A DNA stretch of 64,000 bases from Nocardioides islandensis. Lineage in GTDB: Bacteria > Actinomycetota > Actinomycetes > Propionibacteriales > Nocardioidaceae. Position 1 is the first letter of the stretch. Each line of letters opens with the position of its first letter. The translations under genes and the position numbers were made by a program. The notes under the pieces are model-generated. The model saw only the letters and a program-made list of their open reading frames with translations, searched no databases and was not told the origin of the DNA. The DNA is taken from positions 23,961-87,960 of the forward strand of contig NZ_JADKPN010000020.1 of NCBI RefSeq assembly GCF_015352455.1. Reading direction: 5' to 3'. Of this stretch, positions 32,030-40,667 are shown one piece after another.

Positions 32030-32959
32030 ATGTCACAGCGGCTGGTCCACATCGTCGACGAGGTCCCCGAGCTCGACGACTCCGACCTCGCCGCGCTGAC
32101 CATGGTGCTGGTGCTCGACGGGTTCCTGGACGCCGGCAGCGCGGCCGCCCGCGCGGCCCGGCACCTCGTCGACCTGTCCGACGGTCCGGTCGTGGCGACG
32201 TTCGACGTCGACGAGCTGCACGACTACCGCGCGCGCCGGCCGGCAATGTCCTTCGTGCGCGACCACTACGAGTCCTACGACGCGCCGCGGCTGGTCGTCC
32301 GGGTGCTCCGCGACACCGGCGGCACGCCGTACCTCTTGCTGCACGGCCCGGAGCCCGACGTGCGCTGGGAGGGGTTCGCGGTCGGCGTGCGCGAGGTGGT
32401 GGAGCGCTTCGGCGTCACGCGTGTGGTCAGCATGGGCGCCGTGCCGATGGCCGTGCCGCACACGCGGCCGATCGCGATCACCCAGCACGCCAACAACGTC
32501 GAGCTGATCACCGGCGACAGCCGGTGGCGCGGCGAGCTGCGCATCCCGTCCAGCGCCCAGGCGCTGCTCGAGGTCCGGCTGGGGGAGTGGGGCCACGACG
32601 CGCTCGGGTTCGTCGCGCACATCCCGCACTACCTCGCCCAGCTGGAGTACCCGCGGGCGTCCGCCGCCCTGCTCGAGCACGTCGAGCGGGCCGGCCGCCT
32701 CACCATCGACCTCTCCGTCCTGCGCGAGGAGGCCGAGGAGCGGGAGGCCGAGATCACCCGGTACCTCGCCGCCAACGAGGAGGTCGGCGAGGTCGTCACC
32801 GCGCTGGAGCAGCAGTACGACGCGTTCACCCGCGCCGAGGAGAGCGGCAGCAGCCTGCTGGCCGGCGACCAGCCGCTGCCCACCGGCGAGGAGATCGGCC
32901 AGCAGTTCGAGCAGTTCCTGGCGGGGTTGGACCGACCGGACAACCCGAACGACAACTGA
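32030..32959 (+). CDS. PAC2-family protein (proteasome-assembly-chaperone-like)
   Basis: A 309-residue cytoplasmic protein of the PAC2 family, found in nearly all actinobacteria and named after a eukaryotic 20S proteasome assembly chaperone. MVLVLDGFLDAGSAAARAAR is the diagnostic first unit; TPYLLLHGPEPDVRWEGFAV and VSMGAVPMAVPHTRP follow. The C-terminal 80 residues are a charged coiled-coil-like region (EEAEEREAEITRYLAANEEV). Its true job in bacteria is not established. ATG 32030 is supported by TAGGGT at seven bases. The thioesterase gene follows after 10 bases. Confidence 0.9.
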   Translation: MSQRLVHIVDEVPELDDSDLAALTMVLVLDGFLDAGSAAARAARHLVDLSDGPVVATFDVDELHDYRARRPAMSFVRDHYESYDAPRLVVRVLRDTGGTPYLLLHGPEPDVRWEGFAVGVREVVERFGVTRVVSMGAVPMAVPHTRPIAITQHANNVELITGDSRWRGELRIPSSAQALLEVRLGEWGHDALGFVAHIPHYLAQLEYPRASAALLEHVERAGRLTIDLSVLREEAEEREAEITRYLAANEEVGEVVTALEQQYDAFTRAEESGSSLLAGDQPLPTGEEIGQQFEQFLAGLDRPDNPNDN

Positions 32960-32969
32960 CGGGAGCCCC

Positions 32970-33827
32970 ATGCCCGCCTCGTCCGACGAGCTCGTCGAGC
33001 TGCTCGACCTGGAGAGCCTCGACGTCGACCTGTTCCGCGGCCGCCAGCCCGACACCGAGCGCCAGCGCGTCTTCGGCGGTCAGGTGGCGGCGCAGGCCCT
33101 GATCGCCGGGATCCGCACCACCGACGACGACCTGCACGTGCACTCGCTGCACTCCTACTTCCTGCGGCCCGGTGACACGGCGGTGCCGATCATCTACGAC
33201 GTCGAGCGGCTGCGCGACGGTCGCTCGTTCTCCACACGGCGCATCGTCGCGCGTCAGCACGGCCACCCGATCTACTTCATGACCGCGAACTTCCAGCGGC
33301 TCGAGGAGGGGTTCGAGCACCAGGACGCCATGCCCGCGGTCTCGGGAGGTCCGGACGCGGGCATCGAGTTCGCCACGCTCGCCGCCGGACGCGGCGGGAC
33401 CTCGGAGAGCTTCGCCCGCGAGTGGGCCGCCCTCGACGTGAGGTACCTGGCCAACTCCGACCACAACCTCACCGACGACCCGTCCCGCCCTGCACGCGCC
33501 CAGCTGTGGATCCGCGTCAACGGGCGGCTGTCGGACGACCCCGCCGAGCACCTGGCCACGTTCACCTACGCCAGCGACATGACGCTGCTCGGCGCCACCC
33601 TGGTCGGACACGGCGTCACCATCGGCGACCCCCGCCTCCAGCCGGCGTCGCTGGACCACTCGATCTGGTTCCACCGGCCCTTCCGGGCCGACGAGTGGTG
33701 GCTCTACGACCAGTGGTCGCCGTCCGCCTCCGGCGCGCGGGGCCTGGCCCTGGCCCGCGTCTTCACCGAGGACGGCACTCTCGTCGCCACGGTGGCCCAG
33801 GAGGGGCTCATCCGCATGCGCGGCTGA
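32970..33827 (+). CDS. tesB: Acyl-CoA thioesterase II (TesB family)
   Basis: A 285-residue double-hotdog thioesterase that hydrolyses acyl-CoA to free fatty acid and CoA. N-terminal hotdog: RVFGGQVAAQALIAG and HSLHSYFLRPGDTAVPIIYD. C-terminal hotdog: ATFTYASDMTLLG, SLDHSIWFHRPFRADEWWLY, where the Asp in LDHSIWFH matches the TesB catalytic Asp, and GLALARVFTEDG. Length is standard. It sits 10 bases after the PAC2 gene in one operon. The ATG has a GGGAG-type RBS. Confidence 0.93.
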   Translation: MPASSDELVELLDLESLDVDLFRGRQPDTERQRVFGGQVAAQALIAGIRTTDDDLHVHSLHSYFLRPGDTAVPIIYDVERLRDGRSFSTRRIVARQHGHPIYFMTANFQRLEEGFEHQDAMPAVSGGPDAGIEFATLAAGRGGTSESFAREWAALDVRYLANSDHNLTDDPSRPARAQLWIRVNGRLSDDPAEHLATFTYASDMTLLGATLVGHGVTIGDPRLQPASLDHSIWFHRPFRADEWWLYDQWSPSASGARGLALARVFTEDGTLVATVAQEGLIRMRG

Positions 33828-33895
33828 GCGTGGCTGAGCGTCCAAGCTGGTCGAGCCCCGAGGCGGGCGAAACCACTGAAAACGCCTCCAATAGC

Positions 33896-33911
33896 ACTAC
33901 ACCGTTGTAGT
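33896..33911. promoter_or_regulatory. Near-palindrome upstream of the M23 peptidase gene
   Basis: ACTACACCGTTGTAGT is symmetric in its six outer base pairs and lies in an A/T-richer patch of the 203-base gap between tesB and the M23 gene. It looks like a TetR-type or similar dimer site. A GGTCGAG repeat fragment sits just before it (33856). I see no gene in the gap. Confidence 0.4.
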
Positions 33912-34030
33912 TTCGTGACAGACACGCCGAAGCGTGGTTACGGTTGAGCGCTGGTGTGGCGCATGTGGCTCGAGTGACTCGTGCGGGACCGGCATCCTCC
34001 GCTCCCGGACCCCCGCCGACTAGGTGTCAC

Positions 34031-35236
34031 ATGAGACTTCCCCGCCCCCTCCTCGCCGCCGCGAGCCTTGCCGCCGTCGGCGCGATCGTCGCCACCGCGT
34101 CGCCCGCCGGCGCGGCTCCGCTGACGGCGTACGAGATGCCGTTCCCGTGCAGCGAGTCGTGGACGGGGACCACCAGGCCCGGCCACAGCCCGAGCGTCTA
34201 CTCGGTCGACTGGAACCGGCCCGACGACATCGACGACGCCGTCGTGGCCGCGGCGGCGGGGGTGGTGACCACGGCGGTGCCGGACGGCACGCGCAGCTAC
34301 GGGCGGTACGTCGTCATCGACCACGGCAACGGCGAGTCGAGCCTCTACGCGCACCTGTCCACGGTCACCGTCGGCGTCGGCCAGATGGTCGACCAGGGCA
34401 GCCTCATCGGCACCGTCGGGCAGACCGGGAATGCGAGCGGGCCGCACCTGCACTTCGAGGAGCGGCTCAACGGCAAGGACGTCGAACCGTTCTTCCACGG
34501 CGCCCAGTTCGCGTTCGGCGCCACGCAGCAGTCCCAGAACTGCCCGGACGTCCCGCTGGCCGCCAACTTCACCGGCGACGGGATCGCCGAGCTCGCGGTG
34601 TTCAACCGGTCGAACGCGACCTTCCAGATCAACGACCCGGCTGGTCCTGCGTACGTCCCCTTCGGTGTCGGCACCGACACCCCCGTCGTCGGCGACTGGG
34701 ACGGGGACGGGTTCGCCAACCTGGGCGTGCGCCGGTCCTCGACCCGCTCGTTCTTCCTGGACACCCCCACCGGCACCGTCGAGCTGACGATGGGCAACCG
34801 CAGCGACATCCCGGTGGCCGGTGACTGGAACGGCGACCACCTCTGGGACGTCGGTGTCCGCAAGGCCGACAGCAACGTGTTCCGGCTGCGCAAGCCCGAC
34901 GGCCACAGCTACCCGGTGCGCCTCGGCAAGGCCGGCGACATCCCCGTCACCGGCGACTGGAACGGCGACGGCACCACCGACCTCGGCGTCTACGACATCA
35001 CCAAGGCCCGGTTCACGCTGCGCCTCCAGGACGCCAACGGCCTCGTCTGGCTCACCCGCGTCACGTACGGCGCCCCCGGCGACCTCCCGGTGGCCGGCGA
35101 CTGGGACGGCAACGGCCGCACCGACCTCGGCGTCTGGCGCCCCGGCACGGCGCAGTTCTTCCAGCGCGTCGCCGCCTCGCCGATGGCACCGATCAGCCGG
35201 CAGGTCACCCGGACCTACGGCACCCCTCGCAGCTAG
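34031..35236 (+). CDS. Secreted M23 peptidase with FG-GAP-like repeats
   Basis: A 401-residue exported protein. Signal peptide to about residue 28 (LLAAASLAAVGAIVATASPA, AGA cleavage). The LytM/M23 zinc domain (about 40-165) has the H/D pair in GHSPSVYSVDWN, SSLYAHLSTVTVG and the HLHFEE motif; it should cut peptidoglycan cross-links. After about residue 183 come four calcium-binding VCBS/FG-GAP-like repeats, each with a D-W-D/N-G-D-G core (PVVGDWDGDGFANLGVRR, PVAGDWNGDHLWDVGVRK, PVTGDWNGDGTTDLGVYD, PVAGDWDGNGRTDLGVWR). ATG 34031 is the first codon with a proper signal peptide. Converges on the MaoC gene with a 4-base overlap. Confidence 0.9.
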   Translation: MRLPRPLLAAASLAAVGAIVATASPAGAAPLTAYEMPFPCSESWTGTTRPGHSPSVYSVDWNRPDDIDDAVVAAAAGVVTTAVPDGTRSYGRYVVIDHGNGESSLYAHLSTVTVGVGQMVDQGSLIGTVGQTGNASGPHLHFEERLNGKDVEPFFHGAQFAFGATQQSQNCPDVPLAANFTGDGIAELAVFNRSNATFQINDPAGPAYVPFGVGTDTPVVGDWDGDGFANLGVRRSSTRSFFLDTPTGTVELTMGNRSDIPVAGDWNGDHLWDVGVRKADSNVFRLRKPDGHSYPVRLGKAGDIPVTGDWNGDGTTDLGVYDITKARFTLRLQDANGLVWLTRVTYGAPGDLPVAGDWDGNGRTDLGVWRPGTAQFFQRVAASPMAPISRQVTRTYGTPRS

Positions 35237-36141
35237 GCCGAGTCCTCGGCGCGGACCGCCCGGCCCTGCAGGTGCGGCGCGCCCGACCTGGGGTCGGACA
35301 GCGCGAAAGCGTACCCGGTGTCGGTCGGCTTGCTGCCGAAGGCGACCCTGCCCGGGAGGAAGACCGGCTTCTTGAACGCCACCTCGACGGTGACGGCGTC
35401 GGGGAGCCGGTTCTCCAGGGCGGCCACGCAGCGCGCCTTGGTCCACATGCCGTGGGCGATCTGCCGCTTGAAGCCCAGTGCCCTGGCGGTGAGCGCGTAG
35501 AGGTGGATCGGGTTGCGGTCGCCCGACACCGCGGCGTACCGGCGTCCCAGGTCGCCGGGCAGGGACCACGTGACGCCGGAGGTCTCGACCTCGTCGAAGA
35601 CCGGTCCGGACGGCGCGCCGGCGGATCCCGGGTCGCCGGCCGGGCCGCGCCGCAGGTAGGTCGAGCGCGCCTCCCAGACGAGCTCGCCGGCGCTGGTCAC
35701 CTCGGTGACGAAGTCGACGGTGCGGCCCTTGGCGTGCGGCTGGAGGTTCTCCGGCCGCACGCCGACCTCGACCGTCTCACCGATCGCGATCGCGCGGTGC
35801 GCGGTGATCGCGTTGGTCAGGTGCAGGCTGCCCATCGCCGGGAACGGGTACCCCGGGTCCGTCATCACCTGCAGGTGCAACGGGAACCCCAGGACGTGCG
35901 GGTAGGTCAGCGGGACGGTGTCCTTCTCGGGAAAGCCGCACACCGCGGCGTACGCCGTGACGTGCTCGCGCCGGATCTCCAGCGGCGGCCGGGTGCGGGC
36001 GAGACCGGCGAGGTCGCCGCTGCCGGTCTTGCGGATGCCGGGGAGGAGGTTCACCACCGGGAGGGCCGGCAGGGCCGCGCGCACCAGCAGGCCGATGCCC
36101 GCGTCGACCCCGGTCGTGTGTCCGGTCGCCTGTCCCGTCAT
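35233..36141 (-). CDS. MaoC-family (R)-hydroxyacyl dehydratase (HtdX-like)
   Basis: A 302-residue double-hotdog protein. The C-terminal half has the hydratase-2 motif YAAVSGDRNPIHLYALTARALG followed by IAHGMWTKAR, with the catalytic Asp and His in GDRNPIH. The N-terminal half (VTAYAAVCGFPEKDTVPLTY) is the degenerate repeat. Length and position fit mycobacterial HtdX (Rv0241c), which dehydrates (R)-3-hydroxyacyl thioesters. ATG 36141 shares one base with the stop of the upstream reductase gene (TGATG). Order and orientation match the mycobacterial htdX-fabG4-fadA2 locus. Confidence 0.88.
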   Translation of the reverse strand: MTGQATGHTTGVDAGIGLLVRAALPALPVVNLLPGIRKTGSGDLAGLARTRPPLEIRREHVTAYAAVCGFPEKDTVPLTYPHVLGFPLHLQVMTDPGYPFPAMGSLHLTNAITAHRAIAIGETVEVGVRPENLQPHAKGRTVDFVTEVTSAGELVWEARSTYLRRGPAGDPGSAGAPSGPVFDEVETSGVTWSLPGDLGRRYAAVSGDRNPIHLYALTARALGFKRQIAHGMWTKARCVAALENRLPDAVTVEVAFKKPVFLPGRVAFGSKPTDTGYAFALSDPRSGAPHLQGRAVRAEDSA

Positions 36142-37478
36142 CAGGCGCCCAGCATCATCTGGCCGCAGACGCGCACGACGTTGCCGTTGACGGCGGTCGA
36201 GCCGGGGCTGGCGAACCAGGCGATGGTCTCGGCGACGTCCACGGGCAGGCCGCCCTGGCTCATCGCGTTGAGCCGGCGGCCGACCTCGCGGGTGGCCAGC
36301 GGCACGGCCGCGGTCATCTGGGTCTCGATGAACCCCGGTGCCACGGCGTTCACGGTGATCCCGTCGGGCAGGTCGTCCTTGAGGGAGTCCACGAGGCCGA
36401 TGACGCCGGCCTTGGAGGTCGCGTAGTTGGTCTGGCCGACGTTGCCCGCGATACCGGCGATGGAGGCCACGCCGATGATCCGGCCGTTGGCCCTGATGGC
36501 CTTCTGCTCCAGGAGCTCGCGGCTGATGCGCTCCGGGGCGGTGAGGTTGACGCCGATCACCGACTCCCAGCGGTCCTCGGACATGTTGGCCAGCTTCTTG
36601 TCGCGGGTGATGCCGGCGTTGTGCACGACGACGTCGACCCCGCCGTGCTCGGTCAGGACCTGCTGGGCGATCCGCTGCGGCGCGTCCTTCGCGGTGATGT
36701 CCAGGGCCAGGTAGTCGCCCTCGAGCTCGTTGGTCAGCTTCACGAGGGCGTCGGCGGCCTGAGGGACGTCGACGCCGATCACCGTCGCGCCGTCGCGGTG
36801 CAGCACGCGGGCGATCTGCTCGCCGATGCCGCGGCTCGCGCCGGTGACCAGGGCGACCTTGCCCACGAGCGGGCGCAGCCAGTCGTCGACGTCGCCCGCG
36901 TGAGCGTGCTCGGGCGTGGTGCCGATGCGCACGACCTGGCCGGAGACGTACGCCGACTTCGGCGACAGCAGGAACGCCAGGGTGCTGAGGAGCGCTCCCT
37001 CGGCACCCTGGGCGACGTAGACGAGCTGGACGGTCCCTCCGCGGCCGACCTCCTTGCCGAGCGACCGGGTGAAGCCCTCGAGCGCGCGCTGCGCGACGCG
37101 CTCGGGCCCGCCGACCGTCTCGGGAGGAGTGCCGATGACGACCAGCCGGGGGCAGGCCTCCAGGCTGCGCATCAGCGGGCCGAAGAAGTCCCGGAGCGCG
37201 CCGAGCTGGGAGGAGTCGGTGAGGCCGGTCGCGTCGAAGACCAGCCCGCGGTACCGGCTCTCGGGGTCGGCCGCCCGCGAGCCGAAGACGTCCAGCCGGT
37301 CGAGGAGCCCCGGCAGCGACTCGGCGAGCCGTCCGGTCCCGCCCGTGAGCACCGTGCCCGTGACGAGCGGGTCGCCCGCGGCGTACCGGAGCAGCGGCAC
37401 CGGCGCCGGCAGACCCAGGTTCTTGGCGAGGAACCTGCCGATGGGGGACTGCACGAAGTCCTGGTAGCGATCGGTCAC
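36141..37478 (-). CDS. High-molecular-weight 3-oxoacyl reductase (FabG4-like)
   Basis: A 445-residue SDR with an N-terminal flavodoxin-like extra domain (about 1-205, VLTGGTGRLAESLPGLLDRL), as in mycobacterial FabG4 (Rv0242c). The catalytic SDR half has KVALVTGASRGIGEQIAR, VVHNAG, GVASIAGIAG with Ser, and NYATSKAG with the Tyr-Lys pair. It reduces 3-oxoacyl-CoA or ACP, probably with NADH in this subgroup. GTG 37478 is preceded at six bases by TACAAC, a weak leaderless -10. The htdX-like gene follows directly. Divergent from the thiolase gene. Confidence 0.9.
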   Translation of the reverse strand: MTDRYQDFVQSPIGRFLAKNLGLPAPVPLLRYAAGDPLVTGTVLTGGTGRLAESLPGLLDRLDVFGSRAADPESRYRGLVFDATGLTDSSQLGALRDFFGPLMRSLEACPRLVVIGTPPETVGGPERVAQRALEGFTRSLGKEVGRGGTVQLVYVAQGAEGALLSTLAFLLSPKSAYVSGQVVRIGTTPEHAHAGDVDDWLRPLVGKVALVTGASRGIGEQIARVLHRDGATVIGVDVPQAADALVKLTNELEGDYLALDITAKDAPQRIAQQVLTEHGGVDVVVHNAGITRDKKLANMSEDRWESVIGVNLTAPERISRELLEQKAIRANGRIIGVASIAGIAGNVGQTNYATSKAGVIGLVDSLKDDLPDGITVNAVAPGFIETQMTAAVPLATREVGRRLNAMSQGGLPVDVAETIAWFASPGSTAVNGNVVRVCGQMMLGA

Positions 37479-37575
37479 GACGATGTTGTAACTCCCTGTG
37501 ACACTCAGAGTCCACCTTTCGTGATCTCCCCCTCACCCGGTTGGCTGGCGAGGGCTGCTCGACCACGATAGACAC

Positions 37576-38856
37576 ATGAGCACCGCACCCCGGAAGGTCG
37601 CCGTCCTGGGCGGCAACCGCATCCCGTTCGCCCGGTCGAACGGCGCGTACGCCGACGCGTCGAACCAGGACATGCTGACCGCCGCCCTCGACGGCCTGGT
37701 CTCCCGCTTCGGACTCGATGGGGAGCGCGTGGGCGAGGTCGTCGCCGGCGCCGTCCTCAAGCACGCCCGCGACTTCAACCTGGTGCGCGAGAGCGTGCTC
37801 GGCTCGAAGCTCGCTCCCGAGACGCCCGCGACCGACATCCAGCAGGCCTGCGGCACCGGGTTGCAGGCGACCATCCAGGTCGCCAACAAGATCGCCCTCG
37901 GCCAGATCGAGGTGGGCATCGCCGGCGGCACCGACACGACGTCCGACGCACCCGTCGCCATCAGCGACGCGCTGCGCAAGAAGCTGGTGCGCGTCAACAG
38001 CGCCCGCGACATGCGTGCCCGGCTGACCGCCCTGGGACAGATCCGGCCGGGCGACATCGGGCTCGACATCCCCAAGAACGGCGAGCCGCGCACGGGCCTG
38101 TCGATGGGCGAGCACGCCGCCCTGACCGCGCTCGAGTGGAAGATCGGCCGCGTCGAGCAGGACGAGCTCGCCGTCGCGTCGCACCAGCACCTGGCGGCGG
38201 CGTACGACGCGGGCTTCCTCGACGACCAGGTGACGCCGTTCCGCGGCCTGGAGCGCGACCAGAACCTCCGGCCCGACTCCTCGATGGAGCGGCTCGGGCA
38301 GCTGAAGCCGGTCTTCGGACGCGGCGAGGCCGCCACCATGACCGCCGGCAACTCGACCCCGCTCACCGACGGCGCCTCGACCGTCCTGCTGGGCTCGGAG
38401 GACTGGGCGTCGTCACGGGACCTGGAGCCGCTGGCCTTCGTGCGCGCCTCCGAGACCGCGGCCGTCGACTACGTGCACGGCGGCGAGGGGCTGCTGATGG
38501 CCCCGGCGTACGCCGTCGCCCGGATGCTCGACCGCGAGGGGCTGTCGCTCCAGGACTTCGACTTCTACGAGATCCACGAGGCGTTCGCCTCGCAGGTGCT
38601 CTCGACCCTCAAGGCCTGGGAGGACCCGGTGTTCTGCAAGGAGCGGCTCGGCCTGGACAACCCGCTCGGCCCGATCGACCGCTCGCGGCTCAACGTCAAC
38701 GGCTCGTCGCTGGCGGCCGGCCACCCCTTCGCCGCAACCGGCGGGCGGATCGTCAACGTGGCCGCCAAGCTGCTCGCCCAGCAGGGCTCCGGCCGGGCGC
38801 TGATCTCGATCTGCGCGGCCGGTGGCCAGGGCGTGGTCGCCATCCTCGAACGCTGA
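37576..38856 (+). CDS. Acetyl-CoA acyltransferase / thiolase (FadA2-like)
   Basis: A 426-residue thiolase. Nucleophile Cys92 lies in IQQACGTGLQA, His383 in LAAGHPFAATGGR and the second catalytic Cys413 in SICAAGGQG. The DFDFYEIHEAFASQVLSTLK segment is also standard. Length is that of the longer fadA2 (Rv0243) type. The gene is divergent from the fabG4-like gene, as in mycobacteria. It should cleave 3-oxoacyl-CoA (or condense acetyl-CoA) together with the adjacent reductase and dehydratase. A -10 like CACGAT sits six bases before ATG 37576. Confidence 0.93.
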   Translation: MSTAPRKVAVLGGNRIPFARSNGAYADASNQDMLTAALDGLVSRFGLDGERVGEVVAGAVLKHARDFNLVRESVLGSKLAPETPATDIQQACGTGLQATIQVANKIALGQIEVGIAGGTDTTSDAPVAISDALRKKLVRVNSARDMRARLTALGQIRPGDIGLDIPKNGEPRTGLSMGEHAALTALEWKIGRVEQDELAVASHQHLAAAYDAGFLDDQVTPFRGLERDQNLRPDSSMERLGQLKPVFGRGEAATMTAGNSTPLTDGASTVLLGSEDWASSRDLEPLAFVRASETAAVDYVHGGEGLLMAPAYAVARMLDREGLSLQDFDFYEIHEAFASQVLSTLKAWEDPVFCKERLGLDNPLGPIDRSRLNVNGSSLAAGHPFAATGGRIVNVAAKLLAQQGSGRALISICAAGGQGVVAILER

Positions 38857-38876
38857 TCGCGACCACACCGACCAGT

Positions 38877-38893
38877 TCCGCGCTCCTCGCGGA
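38877..38893 (+). terminator. Hairpin after the thiolase gene
   Basis: TCCGCG (38877-38882) and CGCGGA (38888-38893) pair around a 5-base loop, 20 bases after the stop codon. A second weaker hairpin with GGGGCGGC and GCCGCTCC follows near 38910-38930. Confidence 0.4.
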
Positions 38894-38952
38894 TCACACC
38901 TGACGAGGGGCGGCCTCCTGAGCCGCTCCCGTCGAGGTCACGAGGAGTGGGG

Positions 38953-40374
38953 ATGGACGAGAAGGGACGGCTCCGGTGGGTCGTCGCGCTCACGGCGGTC
39001 GGGTCGTTCATGGCGGCGTTGGACACCCTGGTGGTGGCCTCCGCGCTGAGCACGATCCGTCACGACCTGGGCGCGTCGCTGGCCGACCTGGAGTGGACGG
39101 TGAACGCGTACAACCTGAGCTTCGCGGTGCTGCTGGTACCGGCCGCGGTGCTCGGGGACCGGTGGGGGCGGGCGCGGACGTACGCCGCGGGGCTGGTGGT
39201 GTTCGCCCTGGCGTCGGCCGGCTGCGCGCTGTCGGGCGGCGCGGGCGCGCTGGTCTCCATGCGCGTGGTGCAGGGTGTCGGCGCGGCGATGGTGATGACG
39301 CTGGGTCTGGCCCTCCTGACGTCGGCGTTCCCCGCCGAGAGGCGCGGCGCCGCCCTGGGTCTGTTCAGCGCCGTGACGGGGCTCGCGGTGGCCAGCGGGC
39401 CGCTCGTGGGCGGGGCGGTCGTGGACGGCCTCGCGTGGCAGTGGATCTTCTGGCTGAACGTCCCGGTCGGGCTGCTGGCCGCCCCGCTGGTGCTGCGCCT
39501 GGTGCCCGAGGCGAGGTCGTCGCAGAGCCGGCTCGACGTGCCGGGGGTCGTGCTCCTGGCCGCGGGCGTGCTGGGCGTCGTGTGGGCCCTGGTGCGCGGC
39601 GGGTCGTCGGGATGGACCAGCGCCGAGGTGGTGGGGGCCGCGCTCGGTGCCCTCGCCGTGCTGGTCGGGTTCGCGTGGTGGGAGGGCCGGGCGGCAGCGC
39701 CCCTGCTCCCGCCCCGGCTGCTCCGCGTGCGAGGGTTCGCGGCCGGCAACGTCGCCATCGCGTGCACGTTCGCAGCCCTGTTCTCGGCCGTCTTCTTCTA
39801 CGGCCAGCTGCTCCAGGTGGTCTCGGGTCAGTCGCCCCTCGACGCGGGGCTCCGGCTGATGGCGTGGACGGGCACCTTCCTCGTGGTCGCCCCGGCGGCC
39901 GGTGCGCTGGCCGACCGCATCGGTGAGCGGCCGCTCGTCACGGTCGGACTGACGCTGCAGGCGGCCGCGATGCTCTGGTTCGGACTGACGGTCGGCACCG
40001 ACCTGGCCTACCTCGACACCCTGGGTCCGTTCGTGCTCGGCGGCATCGGGGTCTCCCTCGCCATCCCGTGCGGGCAGAGCGCCGTGGTGGCCGCCGTGGC
40101 CGACCGGGACGTCGCGACGGCGTCGGGCGTCAACGCCACGATGCGCGAGCTGGGCGGGGTGCTCGGCATTGCCGTGACGGTCGCCGTCTTCGGCACCGTC
40201 GGCGGATACGCCGGCCCCGCCGACTTCGTCGACGGCTTCCGTGGTGCCGTCCTGGCGGCGGCCGCGCTGTCGGCCCTGGGTGCCGTCGCCGGTGCCTTGC
40301 TGCCCGCGCGCCGTCCCGGAGCGGTGGCGCAGGTGCCGGCCGTCGCCGGCGTGAGCGAGGCGGTGGCGGCATGA
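38953..40374 (+). CDS. MFS drug:H+ antiporter, DHA2 (14-TM) type
   Basis: A 473-residue membrane transporter with 14 predicted segments. The DHA2 features are FMAALDTLVVASALSTI (motif D1-like), LEWTVNAYNLSFAVLLVPAA, the motif A loop GDRWGRARTYAAGL and motif C VASGPLVGGAVVDGLAW. ATG 38953 is chosen over GTG 38947 because GAGGAG overlaps that GTG and is correctly spaced for the ATG. Its stop overlaps the next ATG (ATGA). The operon continues with a small barrel protein and an ECF sigma factor, so efflux is probably under that sigma's control. Confidence 0.92.
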   Translation: MDEKGRLRWVVALTAVGSFMAALDTLVVASALSTIRHDLGASLADLEWTVNAYNLSFAVLLVPAAVLGDRWGRARTYAAGLVVFALASAGCALSGGAGALVSMRVVQGVGAAMVMTLGLALLTSAFPAERRGAALGLFSAVTGLAVASGPLVGGAVVDGLAWQWIFWLNVPVGLLAAPLVLRLVPEARSSQSRLDVPGVVLLAAGVLGVVWALVRGGSSGWTSAEVVGAALGALAVLVGFAWWEGRAAAPLLPPRLLRVRGFAAGNVAIACTFAALFSAVFFYGQLLQVVSGQSPLDAGLRLMAWTGTFLVVAPAAGALADRIGERPLVTVGLTLQAAAMLWFGLTVGTDLAYLDTLGPFVLGGIGVSLAIPCGQSAVVAAVADRDVATASGVNATMRELGGVLGIAVTVAVFGTVGGYAGPADFVDGFRGAVLAAAALSALGAVAGALLPARRPGAVAQVPAVAGVSEAVAA

Positions 40375-40667
40375 GCGCCCGGATGGTGACCTACCGGGTC
40401 AAGGACGGGCGCGGGGAGGAGAACGCGGCGTACGTTCGTGACGTGATGGCCGACCTCGAGGCACGCGCGGTCGAGGGCGTCGTCTACCGCGTCTACCTGC
40501 TCGAGGACGGCGTCACGTTCCTGCACCTGGCGCACGAGGAGGGTGACGGAGGAGCGCTGCAGGTCTCCGAGGCCTTCCAGCGGTTCACCGCGACGCTGGT
40601 CGAGGACCGCTGCGCGGACCAGCCCGTGCTCCAACCCGTGACGCTGGTGGGGAGCTACGGGGCGTGA
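40371..40667 (+). CDS. Small ABM-like dimeric alpha-beta barrel protein
   Basis: A 98-residue protein: MVTYRVKDGRGEENAAYVRD, VVYRVYLLEDGVTFLHLAHE and LQVSEAFQRFTATLVEDRCA. The strand-helix pattern resembles antibiotic-biosynthesis-monooxygenase folds; conserved small proteins of this kind often sit beside ECF sigma genes in actinobacteria (from memory). No catalytic residue is evident. Coupled on both sides: ATGA with the transporter and GTGA with the sigma factor. Confidence 0.7.
   Translation: MSARMVTYRVKDGRGEENAAYVRDVMADLEARAVEGVVYRVYLLEDGVTFLHLAHEEGDGGALQVSEAFQRFTATLVEDRCADQPVLQPVTLVGSYGA

Noticed and set aside
33912..34030. A cyclic-di-AMP (ydaO-type) riboswitch upstream of the M23 peptidase
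   Set aside because: Such switches often precede cell-wall hydrolase genes, but I could not align the conserved core to this leader; an Rfam covariance search would be decisive.
37555..37568. CTCGACCACG in the fabG4/fadA2 gap as a KstR-like or FasR-like operator
   Set aside because: It fits the dispersed intergenic repeat family better and does not match an operator consensus I can recall with confidence.
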